DNA of 64,000 nt. Source: Trichobilharzia szidati. Taxonomy: Eukaryota > Platyhelminthes > Trematoda > Strigeidida > Schistosomatidae. Shown in pieces: positions 33,446 through 45,150 of the stretch. Position numbers and translations under genes: made by a program. Position 1 is the stretch's first letter. Every line of letters starts with the position of its first letter. The stretch lies in the NCBI GenBank assembly GCA_944472155.2, contig OX235274.1:31494052-31558051 (forward strand), read 5' to 3'. The notes under the pieces are model-generated. The model did not search any database and was not told where the DNA came from. It saw only the letters and a list, made by a program, of their open reading frames with translations.

Positions 33446-34267
33446 ATGGCTTTGCTATGGAAATACAGTTGTGCTTCCATATGTTCTCCAATTCGTCTAA
33501 CTTTACTCATTTTACAAATATCATTCTACGCGTACAGTTACGCCAGGCGTGATGCTGACCACCTTCAGAGTGTAACCTCATCTTCACCTACCATTTACAG
33601 TGTTCAAACTGCGGTCAGTCAATTATTTTTTATAAGAGGTTGGAAGTATACTGTTGAGAATAAAATTCATCTAATTATACTTATCATAAATACGGTTTCT
33701 TTATGCTTTAATTTGAGTTACGCTTGTGTATGTTATTTGTTTTATTGGCTTGGTGGCCGCCACACAACTTGTAAGCATACCATGTCTATTAAATTTTCAA
33801 TGTTTTTATACGATTCCCTTTCAAATATGTGTAACTTATCAATTGGAATTGTCTTATTCATTCTACCTGTCTCTTGGGAAATTAATAACTTGGGAGAGTA
33901 TAAAAAAGAAGTTAACCAGTGTAAAATTCAATTTTCAATATATGCTACTTTTTTAATAATCAGTAGTTTGTGTAATATACTGTTTTTATCAGTACAAATA
34001 CCACACGTGTGGAATTATACTCTACCACAGTGGTCAAACTCTATTCTTCCATGCTTATGGAAGTCTAAAAACAGACGAAGAGTACGGAGGATGTATGCAA
34101 GTGGACGCTTTGTTCCGCATAGAAGAACAATTGGAATTTCAACGGATACGTGTTATTCATTTCCTTTCAAAATTTATTCTCGTCCATTATTTCGACATGA
34201 GAGAGTAGTGAGAACTGAAGACATTGGTATCTTAGCGAAATTGGATCAACTAGAGGTTATATCTTGA
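33446..34267 (+). CDS. intronless four-pass membrane protein, function unknown
   Basis: 273 residues, start context aaaATGG, and an AATAAA about 30 nt after the stop (near 34300). Four hydrophobic segments: about 15-35 ('PIRLTLLILQISFYAYSYA'), 72-105 ('IHLIILIINTVSLCFNLSYA'), 118-142 ('NLSIGIVLFILPVSW') and 158-185 ('SIYATFLIISSLCNILFLSV'). The C-terminal tail is cytosolic in type and very basic ('KSKNRRRVRRMYASGR'). The loops lack the CCG motif of tetraspanins and the W-GLW motif of claudins, so it belongs to neither as far as can be seen. It has no relation to the surrounding mobile elements, which argues for a host gene. Alternative: a retrocopy of a spliced gene. Confidence 0.6.
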   Translation: MALLWKYSCASICSPIRLTLLILQISFYAYSYARRDADHLQSVTSSSPTIYSVQTAVSQLFFIRGWKYTVENKIHLIILIINTVSLCFNLSYACVCYLFYWLGGRHTTCKHTMSIKFSMFLYDSLSNMCNLSIGIVLFILPVSWEINNLGEYKKEVNQCKIQFSIYATFLIISSLCNILFLSVQIPHVWNYTLPQWSNSILPCLWKSKNRRRVRRMYASGRFVPHRRTIGISTDTCYSFPFKIYSRPLFRHERVVRTEDIGILAKLDQLEVIS

Positions 34268-34785
34268 CCACCCCGATTTCTTGTCCATTTGATTCTGATA
34301 CAATAAAGGGAGTATATTTGAAAAAAATTGAATTTCTCTTTCAATCATTTTGGAAGTATCGTGTGTATCTTTCTATGATGCCTTCACTGTTGAATACGTT
34401 TCAGATAGCTTTTGTCACTAATATAACTGGATTTTGTAAGACTTCAAAAATGAAAGTTTTAGACAAGGATAAAGTAGAAGCCTATTGTAGAACGAACTGT
34501 TTCGTTTAGACATACATCTCGCCTTCAATTACAGAGAAAAATTAACATGAAAGCTGGAACATTGCGAACTTAGTATGCCATAGAAATTCAGTAGGTGAAC
34601 AAGTTGATTATCGGAGTTTCTAAATAGGAGAAAACTAACTTGTCTTTCTTGAATTCGGATTCATTAAGTAAGACTATTGAAAATTTTGTATTTTAAGATA
34701 TTTTTTCTGTGTGTTGAAGTTTCTCTAGCGGTTTGATAGGTTTAGTGGTGTAGGGTTGCTGACCCTATGTCCCACATTAGGAACA
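34268..34785. other. 3' flank of the membrane protein gene
   Basis: Holds the AATAAA near 34300. An 81-codon frame from 34264 starts at TTG and is not a credible gene. Confidence 0.5.
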
Positions 34786-35290
34786 AGATTCGGATTTTCA
34801 GTAGCAGCGTAAATTCGGTCCTTCTATACGGGTCAGGAACTTGAAGTGTCACAAAAAGGATTTCTAACAGGCGGTTGCAGACTTTTATCAACAGCTGCCA
34901 CCTTCGATGGCTCCATACAGGAGATCAAACGGCCAGAAGGAATTAGTAACAAGAAACCCTGGGAACAAACCAACCAAGAGCCGATTGCTGAACAAATATG
35001 TGGGAGAAAATGAGGACGGATGGATAGGCTAAACACTGAGGAGACCGTCAAATGACATCGCGCACAATGCATGCTATTGCTCGAGTGGAATCCCAATGGA
35101 AAGCGACGAGTAGGTGGTCGGTGCGAGGGTGACATGGAGGCGATCGTGTGGCGAGGAGGAGATGACAGACTGTGGACAATCGTGGTCCAAGCTGAAGAGA
35201 ACGGCAGAAGATAGGAAAAAGTGGAGATGTGTTACTGAAGCCCTATGTTCCACTCGGAACTCAAATGAATAATAATATTATAATAATATT
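34786..35290 (+). mobile_element. RTE-type LINE, 3' fragment
   Basis: Starts in the thumb region ('IRIFSSSVNSVLLYGSGT' in translation), passes the typical C-terminal block ('tggatagg...gacatcgcgc', 'tggaatcccaatggaaagcg') and ends with 'gccctatgttccactcggaa' and an AAT tail. Several stops. Confidence 0.8.
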
Positions 35291-36430
35291 GAAAATTTTA
35301 GTGTTTCCAATCAGTCAAATATCAACCGGAAAGATTTGTTTGTATAATTTTTAAATTCCCATTTGCACATTTAGAGAAAACAATAAATTAAGCCAAGAAA
35401 TATATTCCCTTCCAACTATTACCTCGTCAGTAGCCCTACACTAACACATATATATATATTCTTACATCAAAACTATACCAGTCGTATAGTTATGCTAGTC
35501 AGCAAGCAGTATCAGTTTTTAGGTACAGGACGGATGACAACTAATGATTAAAAGTCATCAAAACATTTAATTAGCGCAAATTAACAACAGATTGTAAGTC
35601 AGCAGGGAATATAAATCTGGAAGTATAGGAGAGGTGAAAGTAATCACAGATTTCTTTATCTGTGGGGATTAGCAGCAAGTTATTGTCGTAATGTCACCGA
35701 ATTATGGACCCAATGACAAAACTTGAAACTAGATAAGAATTTATGGTTATGCTATGAAAATGTATCTCAAGCATCCCATTTATTAGCATAACACTTAGAT
35801 GAGCATATTTCGTTGATGATGACAACATTATTTGCCAGGTTTCACTAATTTGCCCAGTTGGCGTTTCAAGGTCATTGGTGCGGTCGGACTCCATTGCTAG
35901 TGAGTGGTGCTTAAAGTTTAACTTGACCATATTCCCCTCGTATGATAAATACAGTTATTGATAAAGTTCACATAAGGATCACATGAAAACTAAGCAATTA
36001 AATAGAATTAAAATAACTCAAGTATCTGTAAGATGAAGAGAATGAGATAATCGTCCATAGTGTATCTGTGAGCGTTAGATAATAATGGTAATAATAATAG
36101 TAGCAGTAATATTAATAATACTAATAATAATTCCAATGATGTTATCAGTGATAAATAGGACACTCTGCGATAAGGAGAATATCAGAATAAATGAAGAAAG
36201 AAAGCAAAGAAAAAAAAACACAACTCAGAACTGAGATGCAATTAAAAATAAACTTCACTCTGAAGATATCTCGTATATAAAACTAGCGATAAGAGAAATA
36301 ATGACAAATGAATATGCTTCATGCAATTAGCTGCCTTGATAAACTTGATTAAAGCAATAAGGATAGATAGGATTCCATTTTTTCTCCCTCATAGGGTATT
36401 TATCAGTTGCATACAACCTGAGATGTGGGA
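35291..36430. other. AT-rich DNA with an irregular AAT tract
   Basis: An imperfect (AAT)n run lies at about 36075-36135. A 78-codon minus frame (35694-35930) has no motif. Confidence 0.45.
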
Positions 36431-36900
36431 CATATCATAATAATAACAACAATAGCTTTATTCTGAGCAGTTTATATAGATAGTAAACAGAGTCTTAAGA
36501 GGATATCAATTGCATAATAGTCTCTCCGTCCAGCATCTTCAAGTAAAATAGCAATTGACAGTAAATCTCGTGATACATTGCTGTCTGACCTGAAACTCAA
36601 ACCAATCTGTTGGAATATTTCTTCTTTGCCTCCCTTTTCAAGAAATTCACAACATTTGGTTGAAAACCAATTAAATAAGGTGTAGGAGTACATTTGAGAC
36701 CGAAGGACACAGTAACGGCTAAATAATTGAAGACCGGAGGTAATTCATCTTATTTCTAAGTCAGGGGCAGTTTTTACGAAGAATCTCAAGAACAGTCATC
36801 TCATGTGTTGGAATACGTTGCCACCCATGATTTCACTTTTTGTCAAGTCTATTAGAAACTTGCGAATCAGTTTGTTGTAGATATTTGAATTATTTCCGAA
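36431..36900 (-). pseudogene. possible LINE 3' end or last exon, unrecognised
   Basis: Minus strand: a 73-codon frame (36693-36472, 'DLLSIAILLEDAGRRDYYAI') is followed at once by 'aataaagctattgttgttat' and an ATT-rich tail, the usual look of a LINE end here. Upstream codons to about 36900 continue in sense with a stop. No RT motif is legible, so a host last exon cannot be excluded. Confidence 0.3.
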
Positions 36901-37042
36901 AGTAGAAAGTCCCACAAGAGACCATATTTCAATAGAATCAAATAAACTGATATTCAAGAATTGGTTTGTAGGGACTTCATTGATTGGTTACAGGATTTCA
37001 TCATGAGCTGGCATTGGTTAGAGAACCATTGGAAAACCTGGC

Positions 37043-37092
37043 AGTACTGGACAGCTATTTCGTCTCACTAGTTTGAGACTATTCATCAGTAC
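37043..37092 (-). ncRNA. hammerhead ribozyme motif, class 1
   Basis: Minus strand: CTGATGA, then a 5 bp stem II (GTCTC with GAGAC), GAAA and a GTC cleavage triplet; all key bases kept. Three extra bases (ATA) between core and stem II. The plus partner at 37739-37790 has the triplet changed to GCC, which breaks the NUH rule. Confidence 0.7.
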
Positions 37093-37125
37093 GCACACAC
37101 CGCCAGGGTTCAAACCCAGGTGGGT

Positions 37126-37548
37126 GGTGGTGGATTCAACATAGAACTTGGCACCGAAGTGCAGCAGTTCGAGTTGCCACGTTCCAAATAGCACACAAAG
37201 GTAGACAGGAAAATGAGTGAAGAGAATCAATAGAGTTTTGACAAGTATAAGAGTGAAACAGAATGAGTAATGGTAGAAAGGAATATGAAAGATTACAGAG
37301 ACTGAATACATCTGCGTAAACCATTGACAACGATTTTGAGCCATGTCACCTATTGTCTCCAGCCATTGATTCTTAGAGTCCCGAGGGCCCCAACCCGGAA
37401 GTCTGCATCTCCCTACCTGACTCAGTTTAACTGTCAGGGATTTCATGGATTGATGAGGCCATGTTTTTGTTTGGCCACCGCTTACTCTTTTCCAACCTGC
37501 ACCTATATCAGCTAGTAATGCCCGTCGGGGGAGACGATGGTTAGGCAT
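37126..37548 (-). mobile_element. LINE 3' coding fragment, unassigned clade
   Basis: Minus-strand frame with '[20 protein letters not shown]', '[20 protein letters not shown]' and 'LPGWGPRDSKNQWLETIGDM', a C-terminal block I recognise as common to a LINE family of blood flukes. It sits inside the ribozyme SINE locus. The frame runs on into SINE sequence, which is chance. Confidence 0.55.
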
Positions 37549-37848
37549 GAATTCTAACTTCTGCCAATTCGCGATATAGCGCGACCGCTAGCCAATGTCT
37601 TTGGCGAGTATTTGTCCTCACACCTGACCTGCTGCACCCACCTGGTCACATGCCATTGGATGGGATCCCAGTGGCTTAATGGTCTACGAGCTTGCCTTGT
37701 AACTGGAAGGTCCTGGGCTCGAACCTTGGTGGTGTGTGCGTACTGATGAAGCGTCCCAAACTAGGCTGGCGAAACAGCTGCCCAGTACTCCCAGGTTTTC
37801 CGGTGATTCTCTAACCAATGCCAGCTCATGATGAAGTCCTGTAACCAA

Positions 37849-38059
37849 AATAAACTGAACTAGAGAGAAACTGAATGCGATGCAATCATGGAGTATTTTG
37901 GTAGTCGAGGTTTTAAACAGACTGCCGACTAGTAATTTTTGTAAAAACATTTACACCTGAACCTTTGCACTACTCATCTCAGTCAACCAGTAGTACACAG
38001 TCTTATGCATTTATTTATGCTTCGTTTCTTGATTACCACTTTCGGTATCAAGCAGATCA
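37849..38059. other. short non-coding spacer
   Basis: Nothing recognised. Confidence 0.4.
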
Positions 38060-39010
38060 TATATAATGATAATAATAATACCTTTATTCCAAAAAGTACT
38101 TTTGGTACAAATGTGGATCTCTCAGCATGCAGTAAGCCATTGCATCTAATTTTCTCATTACAGGGACAGTAATTCAAATAGGGCATTTACATTGATAATA
38201 TTGTTCAATAGGAATGTGAATATAAAATTAAATCAAATGAAAATATTAGCAACAGTGTAATAATGAGAACAAAAGAAAACAATAGCGTTTACTTAGAGTT
38301 CCGCAGTGGGTTGGTAATTTCCTGCCTTACACTTTTCTCATCATATAAAATGGGTGCTAAATAAGGTATTGTAGAGTTTTTGTACTTACTCGTCCAAGCA
38401 TAAAGTCCGCTATAGTTGCTTCTAGATGTACCTGATGAAATATATGCAAGGAGAGAGTTGTGTATAGAGAGGATACTCAGAGTTTGACAAGATAATATTT
38501 GCTAATTTCCACATGTCTGCCTACAAGAGTATAAACGAGTTGGCTTAACAACATCCTAGTCGCCCTACTGTCGGGTGTTAGTGCCCCTTGTAGTATAACA
38601 AAGTCTTTCTTAAATGGCCCGGGAAAGATTAACGGGAACAGTAAAGAAGGATCGGCAGAATACAAGAATTAAGAAACCTAGAAAGCAGAAACTGAGTGTT
38701 GCCAGACCGTCTTAACTTCCTTACGTGTAGAACGTTAAACAAAATATCTTTCTGGAAACTAACATGATATGGGAAGACCAATAAAGGTGATAAGAGGAAA
38801 TACACAGTCCAAGGTATTTAATATTCGATTTAGTTTCAACCCCTGTGTTGTCATCTATGATAGCGGAACCATGCGAACTAACCAGTTTACGTAGGTTGTA
38901 CTTGCATCTGAAAGTGAAATCAACAACCTGACATTTAGAGAGATTTAGTTTGAGATCACTGGCTAATTTCTAATAAAAAGTTATTCATTTTAGAATAATG
39001 TGATTCAGAA
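38060..39010 (-). mobile_element. CR1/Rex1-like LINE, old 5'-truncated copy
   Basis: Relative of the 3-9 kb LINE: ATT-rich tail and 'ttattccaaaaagtactttt' at 38078-38105, then thumb region ('gtagagtttttgtacttact', 'atacaagaattaagaaacct') with many changes and indels. A 62-codon frame is left (38477-38665). Confidence 0.75.
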
Positions 39011-39114
39011 TTAACTGGTCACGCATGATTTTCAAAGGGGACTATAATGAAATTATCCCTCGAACTGTTTAAATTGCGAACTAATTTACAAATTGTGAGT
39101 TTGATTTAATGTAG

Positions 39115-39935
39115 TTATTATTATTGTTTCCTTTCCTGCATAGGGCTTCAGCCTCACATCTCCATTGCGTTCGGTCCTCTGCCAACTTTCTCACCTGGCT
39201 CCACGTCTGCCCACATGCTTTATTCTTCTTTTTACATGACCTCATCTATGTCACCCCATCCTCGCACTGACGACCAACTCGCTGCTTCCCATTCGAGTTT
39301 TACTCGAGCGATGGTATGGCGTGTGATGCCACTCACTTGATGGTTTCCCCAGAGTATGGCCGATCCACCTCCACTTCTTCCTGCACATTTGTTGCACAAT
39401 TGGTTCCTGCTAGGTTGGTTCGTTCCCAGAGATCACTCCGTGTTGCTGATCTTCTCTGGCCAGCCATCTGATCTTGAGCGAAAACAGCAGTTGATGAAAG
39501 TGTGTAGTCAGTTCGAAGTGGCCTTCTTGACGCAGCGCCAAATCTCTGATCCGTGTAGAGTAGTACTGACTTCACTTTGGAGTTGAAAATCCGCATCTTA
39601 TTTTTCAAGCTGAGGAGTGCTGTTGATCTTCACACAGACTTGAGAGTAATGAAAGCTTGCCTTGCTTTCTTGATGATCCCCACTTTGATATCCTCGTCAG
39701 TTCCGTCCGCCTGTAGTTGGAACGATGCTTCCCAGGTAGGTGGGTAGGTAAAGGAGGTAGTTTCTTTCAGGTTGTTGTTGCTACTGTTACTGTTGGCCAG
39801 GAATCTTCATCACCTCTGTTTTCTCTATGTTCACCTGAAGTTCTACCTTTGATGCTTCTTCTGCTAACTTGTTGCTTTTCACTTGCATAAATAACAGTTT
39901 GTGGGAAATCAGACATATATCACATATACTTTAAC
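39115..39935 (-). mobile_element. RTE-type LINE, 3' part
   Basis: ATT tail at 39118, then 'gcatagggcttcagcctcac' and the reverse complement of the RTE end, with 'ttcccattcgagttttactc' matching the VEW-type C-terminal block. At 39840-39935 the post-ADD helix region follows. Stops and indels throughout. Confidence 0.75.
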
Positions 39936-40419
39936 TGAATACCTAGTTCATTTTATGACTAGTAGAATAAAACATCAAATATGAGGACTATGTATAAAAT
40001 AAAACAGGAATTTATAATAATAGTAATAATAATAAATTAATGTCAAAATGGAGACATTCTTATATTGTTAGAATAGGAATATTTTAGACTTTTAAATTTG
40101 ATTTAGCCATATATGAAGTTGGCTGTGTAATCATGCTTCTCTGCTGCAGATGAAAAAGTTCACTTATGACGAAGATATTATTAAATATATCACTTACTGT
40201 GAAAGTAGGTAGGTGTGAATATATCAAGTTACATCGGAGAAGTGAAATTAGATTCTGAAGAGTTAAAGTGGAGAAGTCAGTGTTTACGAAGATAATGATA
40301 AATTTATAGTAGTGCCTTTTTAAACACATAATTCGGCGTTCAACTGATGACAACTTCAGAAACTCGAGGTAATTATGAAGTGTTTTGTCTGTTGAACACA
40401 ATAAAAGACTTTCAGGAGG
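39936..40419. other. AT-rich non-coding DNA
   Basis: Short (AAT)n runs near 40015-40035. A 105-codon minus frame (40084-40401) has no motif and is AT-driven. Confidence 0.4.
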
Positions 40420-41145
40420 AAATCTTTATGGATTTGGTTTATTTCAAGATTGATCACGGACCGATATCAGTTACAAGATTACTGAAAACCAGAGAGGAGT
40501 TGTACAGTTTTTTCTACCTACTTTGTGGCTATCTATTAGAACTCATCCAAGATTTCAACAGGGATCCAACCGAGGACCTTCAAGCTACGAGGCAGGCTAG
40601 TTGACCATTCAGTCACTGGGATGGAATCCAGTAGCTCATGAATTTTAACTCCTGTCAATTCATGACTTTTGACGCCAACGTTGGTTAATGTCGTCAGTGA
40701 GTATCTCTCCTCACGCCCGACTTGATGGACCTCACTGCTGAAGACTTCTCAGTAGAACTCATCCTGTAGCCAGTCACTAGTGAGCGCCAGATTAATTTTC
40801 AAGTGTCAGTTTGTAGAGATGCAGTGACTGACTACGTGGCGAAGTTACCTGGAGTCCTAGTGAGAAGTCTTAACCAGTGGTATCCATCAAGTCGGCCGTG
40901 AGGACAAATACTCGCTGATGACGTAGGCTGAAAAAAGTCAGAATTCATAGGTCATTGAATTACATTCCGTTGGCTGAATAGTCTACGAGCTTACCTTATA
41001 ACCAGATTTTCCAGCGTTCGAACGTCTTTGAAGCGCATACTGCCGACGAGTCCTAAATTAGGACAAAACAACTAGCCTGTAGTACGCCCTGGTGTGTAGT
41101 GTTTCACTAACTTATGTCAGCCTGTGATCAACCTTGACTCAGTAA
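40420..41145. mobile_element. hammerhead SINE, complete head-to-head pair (old)
   Basis: Two roughly full-length units joined at their 5' ends near 40800-40815 ('attttcaagtgtcagtttgt'). Left unit minus (40420-40805), right unit plus (40810-41145). The right hammerhead (41045-41095) reads 'gacgagtcctaaattaggac' then AAAA, so stem II follows the core directly, without the three extra bases of the younger copies. Confidence 0.7.
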
Positions 41146-41159
41146 AAGAGTCTAAAGTA

Positions 41160-41290
41160 CAGGTCATTTTTTCTTAATTATAGCTTGATTCCATACCGTA
41201 GTTTTGATACAAGTATGGAATTTTCAGCATGTGATATCGGTAGCCCAAATTTAGCAGGCCGACCATTGATATCGGGTGTGAGTACCTTAT
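41160..41290 (-). mobile_element. SINE body and CR1-like tail
   Basis: Reverse complement of 13975-14075 for over 100 bp. The tRNA-like head is missing or too eroded to see. Confidence 0.6.
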
Positions 41291-42314
41291 ATCCTGTCCC
41301 AGTTATGGCAACTAATCATCCTAGTGGAAAAACGTTTCCGGGTTATTTGCTACTGTTTGTTACCACTGATAGAGTTTCAGGGTGTAGAACACAACGATAG
41401 GAAAAATTCGAAAGGACTATAATGAGGGGAAATGCATAGCAAAAAGAATAATTAGCTTATGCATATGTAAATTCATAACGGGTTAACAAGAGTTAGAATG
41501 TGATCTCGTATGGACACAGTAACTGCAAGGGATCTTATACAGCAGGAGCAGATTGCAGGCTGAATAGTTCCCCATTATTGCGTATTTTACGGAGCCGGTA
41601 ATTTCTTTTCAAACCTCACCACTCTTTAATTTTAAATCAAAGAACTCTGGTTTATTTTACTTTTTTTGAAAACACTGCACTCCACCTTCCTTCTGTCACG
41701 TTTTCTGTACTTCTGTAAGGATTTATTGTCCTGTTGCATCTTAAAATTCATTGATGAGATTCATTTTGTTTCTTAATGTCTCTTTGAGGCAAAGCTTTTC
41801 TGCTTCTTGGTGTAGTATCCCTATTGAAACCTCTTTTGTAGCTGACAGACCAAAGTCTCTTTAAATCTAGATATTGGCCAGCTGAGGATGCTGTGCATTA
41901 AATTCACCTTTCTGATGAGACAAACTTGTAGAGTTTTGCCCTAAAATCAACTGACTGACATCTGGAAACTCAAACATGAAGTGTAACACCATTCACTTAC
42001 TGCTCATTTGAACAGAGAGATAAGAATTTGAGTGTAATTCGGTCCTTATGTAAGTTGACCGTGAAACGGAATGCATTTTGGAAACAACTATATTCGTATG
42101 TCACTAGGTTAGGAATCAAAGTCCCTTGAGTAATTAGGCATGATCTCATTATTTAATCAAACTATTGCGCTATGAGTACTTAAATAATACCTTTAAATTT
42201 ACAAGATATGTCAATAATTTCAATGCCTAAGTCTAATCAAACTGGCTGGAATTCTTAAATACTAATTATTTTGCAGTATAAGATAATTTTTATTTCAGTG
42301 TCACTACGTTACTG
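41291..42314. other. non-coding DNA
   Basis: No gene or repeat recognised. Confidence 0.4.
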
Positions 42315-43025
42315 TCCACTCCAAGTAAAATATACTGAGCCGCATTATCCTGGAAAGGCTATAAGACGCTCTGGATGCAAAACTCTGCTCGGAATAAGCT
42401 AGTTTCAGGAAACTCGAAACTTCTGCTGATCAAATTGCATCACCGTCGAACACAGCAGGGAATAGCGGTTATATCTCTACCTGAACTTTATCGACTTTGA
42501 AAATGGTCTTCGATGTTATTGACTATTAAGTAACTTGGAAGCTATTTAAACACTGAGGAGTACCGTAATCCATTATGTACCTCATTCAACTGCTATACGA
42601 CAATGATGGTACATGTCAAGGGATTCATAACCGGAAGCTCAGTGATGCCTATGAAGTCAAGACAGGAGTAAAACTAGTCTACCGACTATCACTGATGATA
42701 CTATTAATTGTGGTGAGCTGCATCATGGAGCATACGAACCAATCAGGGATCTGCTGCCCACCGAATATGTCGAAGGAGATGGAGATGTACTGGACATACT
42801 CTGAGGAGACCGCTGAGTATTGAGATCATACATCACACGTCGAGTGGAATCAGAACGAAGGACGACGCGTTGGATGTAGTTGCGAGGTTGATATGGAGGA
42901 GAATATATAAGGAGGAGATGAAAGCATATGGACAGTCATGCAGCCAGTTGAAGAGGACTGTGGAGGATACAGTGAAATGAAGATGTGCTGCAGAAGTTCT
43001 TAAGAATAATACCGATAATAATAAC
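42315..43025 (+). mobile_element. RTE-type LINE fragment with internal deletion
   Basis: Matches 50.9-51.3 kb of the large RTE copy ('taaaatatactgagccgcat', 'caactgctatacgacaatga', 'tgtcaagggattcataaccg'), then jumps to the C-terminal block and an AAT tail at 43005-43025. The catalytic block is deleted. Confidence 0.8.
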
Positions 43026-43665
43026 TAACACCATCTCATGAAGATCATCTAAGCTACAGGTTGTTAACTTAGCATATTTGATAATGAGAGCTTCGAATTT
43101 ACACTGCCTATTCGCCTTTGAAGAGAATCGAACGCCTAATTTGCTCAGACTATTTTAAAAATTTAGTTTTATTTTAACTTCGTGTACACTGCTTTTCACT
43201 TGTTGGTGTCCATCTCTACCGGTTTTGAGAAGATAACGTTTCTAGGTAGAATTTCTTGAAGTATTTTCATTGGGTAGCAAAAAGAGTATTCATTGGTAGC
43301 ATCGTTTATTTGTATGCCATCTGTTTATCAACATCAATTGATTTATAATGATAATAATTATTAGTAATAATGACCATAATAAGAGATGAAGTCGGACACG
43401 CAACTTTCTACTGAACATCAATGAAAATTACAAATCTATTCGATATTAAGGCGTAGTTATATGAATCTATCTGTCAGACAGTGAGCTTGAAATACCGTGT
43501 GATAGTTGAGCTACTGTCCTCAACTTAAAGTTTATCATGCACTCTATACGCAAAATAAGTCGTTCCCGTGTGGTGCTTTAAATAAGACGGTCATATAAAG
43601 CTATAAGAAAAAGCAGTAGACAAAAATTACATATGTAAAAACTTATTTCAACCCGACACTTATGC
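43026..43665. other. AT-rich non-coding DNA
   Basis: Nothing recognised. Confidence 0.4.
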
Positions 43666-44325
43666 AAGATGTTAAACGTTGTCAGCAGGGTAAGCAATGT
43701 GCCACTTAACCAGCTTGTTAATATTCTGGTCGACAGGCACATGGACTCATGTGAAAAATGGGCCAAGTCCATTTTATCTAACTCACACCACCCTCTTCAC
43801 TCACAACTCTCCCCTTGTATCTCATCAGGCAAAACGATAAGCCTATGTAGAAAACTATATGCTCGCAATAGCAGAGAACGAAAACTCAACCATACCCTAC
43901 TTGGCTCGTGTTCTGTGCGATAGAGAAAGCATTAGGCGTGAAACTTATAACTTATTAAATAGTTAGTAGAACAACTTCACTTCGTCTTTCCAACTCACAT
44001 CACTTATAGGTACAACATTTTCTTTCTTTCTTTTCCTTTTCTCTCTCTCTTTTTTCCGTTATGTGCTGCTTTGTTTCTTTCTCTCGCTTACGCCAGTAAA
44101 TATGACAGCTCCCACTTTTCTAACACCTTCAAACACTGTTTCAGCTTTCCTTTGCTACTGACATGCCAATGTGTTGTAATAATGAACTGTGATTTCCTTA
44201 ATCTATGTAGAATTCTATTTATTGATAATGTACTAGCTGGATGCAATACTGTAGTAAAAATGCTGAGAATTCCATTCTGTATCACAAGTACTGTTTTGGA
44301 ATAAAGCAAATTATTATTATTACAC
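43666..44325 (+). mobile_element. CR1/Rex1-like LINE, young 5'-truncated copy
   Basis: Corresponds to 8684-9414 of the intact LINE: last 80 codons ('VSRVSNVPLNQLVNILVDRH'), a shortened 3' UTR and the 'ggaataaagc' plus ATT tail. One frameshift near 43870. 5' truncation is the usual product of incomplete reverse transcription. Confidence 0.85.
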
Positions 44326-44432
44326 TTAGTAAAATGTTCAGATCTTTGCCGTAACCGAACATTTAGTGTGAATTTCAAGGAGTGAACTGTCAGAAATTAT
44401 AAAATCAAATTAGGTCAATTATTTTTCCCAAC

Positions 44433-44945
44433 AATTGGTTTTGTGGGGAATTTTGTTTCATTGGTTGGAGGATTTCATCATGAATTGACATCAGTTGGAG
44501 AACCATTGGAAAACCAGCTGGAAGTACTGGACAGCTGTTTCGGCCTAATTTAAGGTTTGTTCATCAGTACACACCCACGCTCACTAGCGACTGACTTTAT
44601 TCAGGCAGTTAACCTGGGGTTCTAGTGGGAAGCCATGACCAATAGGGTGCAGCTGGTTGAAGGTGAGGCAGTAAGTCATCAAAGAAGACAATGCGAAGTG
44701 GTCGCGCTATATCGTGAATTGGCAGAAGTGAGAATTCATGGCCTGGCCATTGGATCGGGTGGGTCCCAGTGACTTAATTGTCCACAAGCCCGGCTTGTAA
44801 CTAGAAGGTCCTGGGTTCGGACCCTGGTGGTGGGTACGTACTGATGAAGAGTTCCAAACTAAGACGAAACAGCTGACTATCCAGTACTCCCAGGTTTTCC
44901 AGTGGTTCTCTAACTGATGTCAGCTCATGATGAAATCTTCCATCC
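44433..44945. mobile_element. hammerhead SINE, inverted pair
   Basis: Minus 3' piece (44433-44578, hammerhead decayed in stem II) joined to a full plus unit (44579-44945) with tRNA-like region ('gggtcccagtgacttaattg', B-box 'gggttcggacc') and hammerhead at 44838-44890, which carries a six-base insertion in stem III. Confidence 0.8.
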
Positions 44946-44969
44946 AAATATTTTATAATTCAATTTTAG

Positions 44970-45150
44970 AATTTCGCGTCGATTGATTGGACCGAAGTGC
45001 TCGGTCTCAGGTTGACATGTCGGCTTCAGTCAGCCTCGGTGGGAACATCATTACTCACCGCGGAATGCAGGTACATCCAATTGACGAGCCCCAAATGGGA
45101 CGAAATACGCATCTTGGATTCCACTGCTAGTTACCATCCACCAGTTAACT
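44970..45150 (+). mobile_element. second ribozyme SINE family, copy without tRNA-like part
   Basis: Starts 'gattgattggaccgaagtgc', has lost the tRNA-like segment seen in the 54.5 kb copies, and continues with 'ggtgggaacatcattactca' and the ribozyme-like region to 'ccatccaccagttaa'. Confidence 0.65.
45075..45119 (+). ncRNA. hammerhead-like motif, class 2
   Basis: ATCCAA, then TTGACGA (first core base C changed to T), stem II GCCCC/GGGAC-type, GAAA, 'tacgc', ATC triplet, TTGGAT. Stem I pairs ATCCAA with TTGGAT, against ATCCAG/CTGGAT in the 54.4 kb copy. Confidence 0.55.

Larger units (their letters stand above)
36955..37848. mobile_element. hammerhead SINE inverted pair with a LINE fragment inside
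   Basis: Minus piece 36955-37125 (3' end, hammerhead, start of tRNA-like part), then a foreign LINE fragment (37126-37548), then minus 5' body (37550-37656), then a plus unit from 37657 with tRNA-like region ('cccagtggcttaatggtcta', B-box 'gggctcgaaccttgg') and hammerhead at 37739-37790, ending at 37848. Outward 3' ends as in the other pairs. Confidence 0.75.

Noticed and set aside
34264..34509. 81-codon frame after the membrane protein gene
   Set aside because: It begins at TTG, overlaps the upstream stop region and contains the poly(A) signal.
37018..37548. 176-codon minus ORF as one gene
   Set aside because: It is a chance fusion of a LINE C-terminal fragment, AT-rich filler and hammerhead SINE sequence.
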